From Halocalculus aciditolerans (lineage in GTDB: Archaea; Halobacteriota; Halobacteria; Halobacteriales; Halobacteriaceae), in NCBI RefSeq assembly GCF_014647475.1, contig NZ_BMPG01000002.1, forward strand, positions 744,001 to 808,000: 64,000 nt of DNA, read 5' to 3'. The notes under the pieces are model-generated. The model made no database searches and had not been told where the DNA came from. It saw only the letters and a list, made by a program, of their open reading frames with translations. Position numbers and translations under genes: made by a program. Positions within the stretch are counted from its first letter, which is position 1. Every line of letters starts with the position of its first letter. Below, piece by piece: positions 61,091 to 64,000 of the stretch.

Positions 61091-61945
61091 TTAGTAGTGC
61101 GCTGTTTCGACGTGGTCGTCGTAGGCGTCGGCGAGCGTCTCGGCGAGGTCGCCGACCGGATAGCCGCGGCCGTCGAGTGCGCTGACTGGTCGGAGTTCCC
61201 AGGTGGTGTTGGTGAGGAAGAGTTCGTCGGCGTCGCGGAGGGCTTCGGGCCCATAGCGGCCGGTCTCGACGGGGATGCCGCGGTCGGCGGCGAGGTCGAG
61301 GACGGTGTCGCGGGTGATGCCGGGGAGGACGTCGCCGTCAGTCGTGGGGGTGTGGAGGACGCCGTCGCGGGCGAAGAAGACGTTGCTGGTGGCGCACTCG
61401 GCGACGTTCCCGTCGACGTCGAGCATGAGGGCGGCGTCGGCGTCGGGGGAGAGGTCGCGTTTGGCGAGGACGCCGTTGAGGTAGTTGTGGGTCTTCGCGT
61501 CCGCGGGGATGGCGCTGTCGGGGACGCGGCGGGTGGGGACGGTCTCGACGCGGGCGGGAGCGTCCCAGACGGAGTCGCTCTCGCGGCCGCCGCGCGGCAG
61601 GGGTTTCGTGACGACGACGACCGTCGGATGCTCGGCGGGACCGGGTGCGAGCTTTCCCGCTTGCGGGCCGCGCGTGACGGACACGCGGACGTAGGCGTCG
61701 GCGAGGTCGTTCGCGTCGAGCGTCTCCCGGACGCGGTCGCGGAGGTCGCCGGGGAGGGCGTCGGGCATTCCGAGCGCGTCGAGCGTCCCGCGCAGGCGGG
61801 ACTCGTGGGCGTCCCAGCGGAACAGCTCGCCGCCGTACGCGCGGAGCGTCTCGAAGCCGGCGTCGCCGTACCGAAAGCCCCGGTCGCTCACGGGAATCGC
61901 GGCCTCGGCGTCGGGGACGAGGTCGCCGTTCAGGTGGACGAACAT
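61091..61945 (-). CDS. pabC: Class IV aminotransferase, probably aminodeoxychorismate lyase
   Basis: 284-aa fold-type IV PLP enzyme. Segments: VSDRGFRYGDAGFETLRAYG (about 19-38), the PLP Lys in DAKTHNYLNGVLAKR (about 143-157), and LDVDGNVAECATSNVF, LPGITRDTV and NTTWELRPVSALDGRG. Fold-type IV members include branched-chain aminotransferase, D-alanine aminotransferase and ADC lyase. Its position after the pabB- and pabA-like genes, overlapping the pabA end by 16 bases, supports ADC lyase acting in p-aminobenzoate synthesis. Confidence 0.83.
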   Translation of the reverse strand: MFVHLNGDLVPDAEAAIPVSDRGFRYGDAGFETLRAYGGELFRWDAHESRLRGTLDALGMPDALPGDLRDRVRETLDANDLADAYVRVSVTRGPQAGKLAPGPAEHPTVVVVTKPLPRGGRESDSVWDAPARVETVPTRRVPDSAIPADAKTHNYLNGVLAKRDLSPDADAALMLDVDGNVAECATSNVFFARDGVLHTPTTDGDVLPGITRDTVLDLAADRGIPVETGRYGPEALRDADELFLTNTTWELRPVSALDGRGYPVGDLAETLADAYDDHVETAHY

Positions 61946-62571
61946 ACGTCCGCTACGAACGTCCGGACCAACGTCTTTCCGATGGCGAGGCTGCCGGGGT
62001 CGTCGGCGCGGCCGGTGAGGACGCTCTCGGGGTGGAACTGCACGCCGAACTGGGGGCGCGAGCGGTGGCGGACGCCCATGAGCACGTCCGCTTCGTCGGG
62101 GACGGTCGCCGTCTCCTCCAGCTCGCGGGGGAGGGCGTCGCGCTCGACGACGAGGGAGTGGTAGCGTCCGACTTCGAACGAGTCGGGGAGGCGCGCGTAG
62201 AGGCCGTCGCCGTCGTGCGTGATGGTCGAGGCCTTCCCGTGGACGACGTCGGGGGCTCGCGTGACGGGCGCGCCGTAGGCCGCACAGAGCGCCTGGTGGC
62301 CGAGGCAGACGCCGAGCACGGGCACGTCGAGGTCGAAGACGTCCATCGAGACTCCCGCGTCCTCGGGGCGACCCGGTCCGGGGGAGAGCACGATGCCGTC
62401 CGGGTCGCGGTCGCGGATGTCGTCGAGCGTCACCGCGTCGTTCCGCGCGACCGAGACGTCCGGCGTGACCTCGCCGACGTACTGCACGAGGTTGTAGACG
62501 AACGAGTCGTAGTTGTCGATGACCAGGATGCCGGGGCGAGCCGGTCGGCCGGCGGGCGAGGTGTCCGTCAT
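61930..62571 (-). CDS. pabA: Glutamine amidotransferase component (PabA/TrpG-like)
   Basis: 213-aa class I glutaminase. The triad is visible: Cys in [14 protein letters not shown] (about 88-101), and His/Glu in [12 protein letters not shown]. The oxyanion segment is [13 protein letters not shown]. It delivers ammonia to the chorismate-using partner; PabA and TrpG cannot be separated by sequence alone. The start overlaps the upstream gene's stop (ATGA), and the end overlaps pabC. Confidence 0.88.
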   Translation of the reverse strand: MTDTSPAGRPARPGILVIDNYDSFVYNLVQYVGEVTPDVSVARNDAVTLDDIRDRDPDGIVLSPGPGRPEDAGVSMDVFDLDVPVLGVCLGHQALCAAYGAPVTRAPDVVHGKASTITHDGDGLYARLPDSFEVGRYHSLVVERDALPRELEETATVPDEADVLMGVRHRSRPQFGVQFHPESVLTGRADDPGSLAIGKTLVRTFVADVCSST

Positions 62572-64000
62572 CGTTCGGTGACGCCGAGGTCGGCGTCGAC
62601 GGCGGCGTCGAGGGCGTTCACGAGGCCGCGGGCTTTGTCGAGCGTCTCGTCGTATTCGGCGTCGGGGTCGGAGTCGTGGACGATGCCCGCGCCGACGCGG
62701 AGGTGGTATTCGTCGGCGTGCCGGACGAGCGTGCGGATGAGGATGTTGAGGGTGGCGCGGCCGTTGAAGCCGACGGCGAACGCGCTCCCCGTGTAGGGGC
62801 CGCGGCGGGTGGTTTCGACTTCGTCGATGATGCGCATGGTTTCGGGTTTGGGCGCGCCGGTGATGGTGCCGCCGGGGAAGGCGGCGGCGATGGCGTCGGC
62901 GAGCGTGGCGTCGTCACGGAGCGTGGCGTCGACTTCGGAGACGAGGTGCATGACTTCGGGGTGGCGGTCGACGCGGCGGTAGTCGGTGACGTCGACGGAG
63001 CCGAAGGCGGCGACCCTCCCGAGGTCGTTGCGTTCGAGGTCGACGAGCATCGCGTGTTCGGCGCGCTCCTTCTCGTTCCCGCGGAGGTCGGCGGCGAGCG
63101 CGTCGTCCGCTTCGGGGGTGTCGCCGCGCGGCCGGGTGCCGGCGATGGGTTCGGTGGCGAGGTCGGGGCCGTCGCGGTCGAGGAGGAGTTCGGGGCTGGC
63201 GGAGGCGATGTCGACGCCGGGGAACTCGACGAGGGCGCTGTAGGGCGCGGGGTTGACGTCGCGGAGCGCGGCGAAGAGGGCGACGGGGTGGACGGCGGCG
63301 GGCGCGCGGAGGCGGTGGGAGACGTTCGCCTGGAAGGTGTCGCCGGCGCGGATGCGTTCCTTCACGGTTTCGACGCGCTCGCGGAAGGCGTCGCGGCCGG
63401 CGTCGCTCTCGAAGACGGGGGCCGCGTCGGCGGCCGCGGGCGGTTCGACGGCGGGGTCGCCGGTGGCGATGCGGTCGGCGAGCGCGTCGAGTGCGTCGAG
63501 CGCGCGGTCGTAGGCGGCGTCGACGTCGCCGTCGACGCGCGGCGTCGCGACGAGGAAGAACTCGTCGCCGTGCCACGCGGCGAGCGTCTCGTAGGTCGCG
63601 ACTTGGAGCGTGGGGAGGCCGCGGTCGTCGACGGCGTGGTTCGGGAGCGATTCGAGCTCGCGGGCGGCGTCGTAGGAGAGCCAGCCGAAGTGGCCGCCGG
63701 GAATCGGAACCGGTGAGTCGACGGGGGCGAGCGTGTCGGTTTCGAGCGCGTCGAGCGCGTTGAATACACCCGAGTCGTGCGCGTCGAACTCGGTAGGATT
63801 GACGCCGAAGTAGCCCCAGCCGTCGGTCGGGCCGCCGGTCTCGTAGAAGACGCTCGGGTCGTCGCCGCGGGCGCGGCGGTAGGCGTCGAAGGGGTCGGCG
63901 GTAGCGAGGGACGCGCGGACGGGGACGCGGTCGGCGTCGGGGTGCTCGCGGGCGACGCGCGCGAACGCCGCGCGCGCCGTCACCTCGTCGAGTCCGTCGT
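62568..64000 (-). CDS. pabB: Chorismate-using synthase component I (PabB/TrpE-like), 5' end outside window
   Basis: At least 471 aa in the window. The chorismate-binding domain carries [26 protein letters not shown] (nucleophile/binding segment), [29 protein letters not shown] and [18 protein letters not shown], with the Mg-binding glutamates. A GTG at 63981-63983 can start the protein, but the frame stays open to the window edge (codons read DGLDEV before it), so the true start is probably outside. The PIAGT motif is TrpE-like; context with the pabC-like gene suggests PabB. Confidence 0.85.
   Translation of the reverse strand, partial: DGLDEVTARAAFARVAREHPDADRVPVRASLATADPFDAYRRARGDDPSVFYETGGPTDGWGYFGVNPTEFDAHDSGVFNALDALETDTLAPVDSPVPIPGGHFGWLSYDAARELESLPNHAVDDRGLPTLQVATYETLAAWHGDEFFLVATPRVDGDVDAAYDRALDALDALADRIATGDPAVEPPAAADAAPVFESDAGRDAFRERVETVKERIRAGDTFQANVSHRLRAPAAVHPVALFAALRDVNPAPYSALVEFPGVDIASASPELLLDRDGPDLATEPIAGTRPRGDTPEADDALAADLRGNEKERAEHAMLVDLERNDLGRVAAFGSVDVTDYRRVDRHPEVMHLVSEVDATLRDDATLADAIAAAFPGGTITGAPKPETMRIIDEVETTRRGPYTGSAFAVGFNGRATLNILIRTLVRHADEYHLRVGAGIVHDSDPDAEYDETLDKARGLVNALDAAVDADLGVTER

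Overview
The window is a gene-dense, roughly 68% G+C stretch of a haloarchaeal (class Halobacteria) chromosome. Three things support this: the encoded proteins are strongly acidic (rich in D/E/A/V, poor in K); the window carries archaea-specific genes (glycerol-1-phosphate dehydrogenase, aCPSF1 ribonuclease, archaeal NAC, archaeal-type prolyl-tRNA synthetase, diphthine-ammonia ligase); and the exported binding proteins have twin-arginine plus lipobox signals. Most operon heads have a TATA-like box 26-29 bases upstream of the start codon, the pattern of leaderless haloarchaeal mRNAs, and I used it to choose several starts. The genus cannot be fixed from the sequence alone. I see no rRNA, convincing tRNA, transposon, provirus or CRISPR array, so this looks like core genome rather than an island.

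Layout. 1-5.9 kb: phosphate uptake, with an AbrB/PhoU-type regulator divergent from pstSCAB-phoU. 6.1-7.8 kb: a translation-related operon (PUA protein, NAC, tRNA m1A methyltransferase). 7.9-10.2 kb: small membrane proteins, a NYN-domain protein and a metallophosphoesterase. 10.3-16.1 kb: a tightly overlapping lysine operon, dapA-dapB-dapD-lysA-dapF-dapE, preceded by an unusual 166-base leader. 16.1-24.1 kb: two related histidine kinases, a VIT1-like protein, an SLC13 transporter, and the divergent purine genes purB and a purN-purH fusion. 24.3-27.4 kb: a folC-folP fusion and a methyltransferase. 27.7-34.0 kb: MFS permease, glycosyltransferase, S9 peptidase, alpha/beta hydrolase and small unknowns. 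34.3-39.1 kb: a complete Liv-type amino-acid ABC importer. 39.3-43.1 kb: proline dehydrogenase, an HTH-10 regulator, G1P dehydrogenase and an epimerase. 43.2-49.2 kb: glutamate synthase and prolyl-tRNA synthetase. 49.4-55.4 kb: aCPSF1, DUF1810 protein, endonuclease III, DUF371 protein and a coiled-coil protein. 55.5-61.1 kb: SppA-type protease, DUF373 membrane protein, Dph6-like ligase, amphi-Trp protein, sugar nucleotidyltransferase, HTH/Zn-ribbon protein and a Rieske protein. 61.1-64.0 kb: pabB-pabA-pabC-like genes, with the first running off the window.

The genes work together as amino-acid and nitrogen metabolism (lysine, glutamate, proline, Liv uptake), one-carbon/folate and purine synthesis (pab genes, folCP, purNH, purB), and phosphate homeostasis. 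No clearly new multi-gene system is visible. The most interesting signals are small: a basic 25-codon leaderless ORF plus hairpin before the lysine operon, a 24-base mini-repeat at the same position in both histidine kinase genes, a palindromic TATA box shared by aCPSF1 and its divergent neighbour, candidate operators at the pst, pur and gltB promoters, and a duplicated intergenic repeat near 60.4-60.6 kb.
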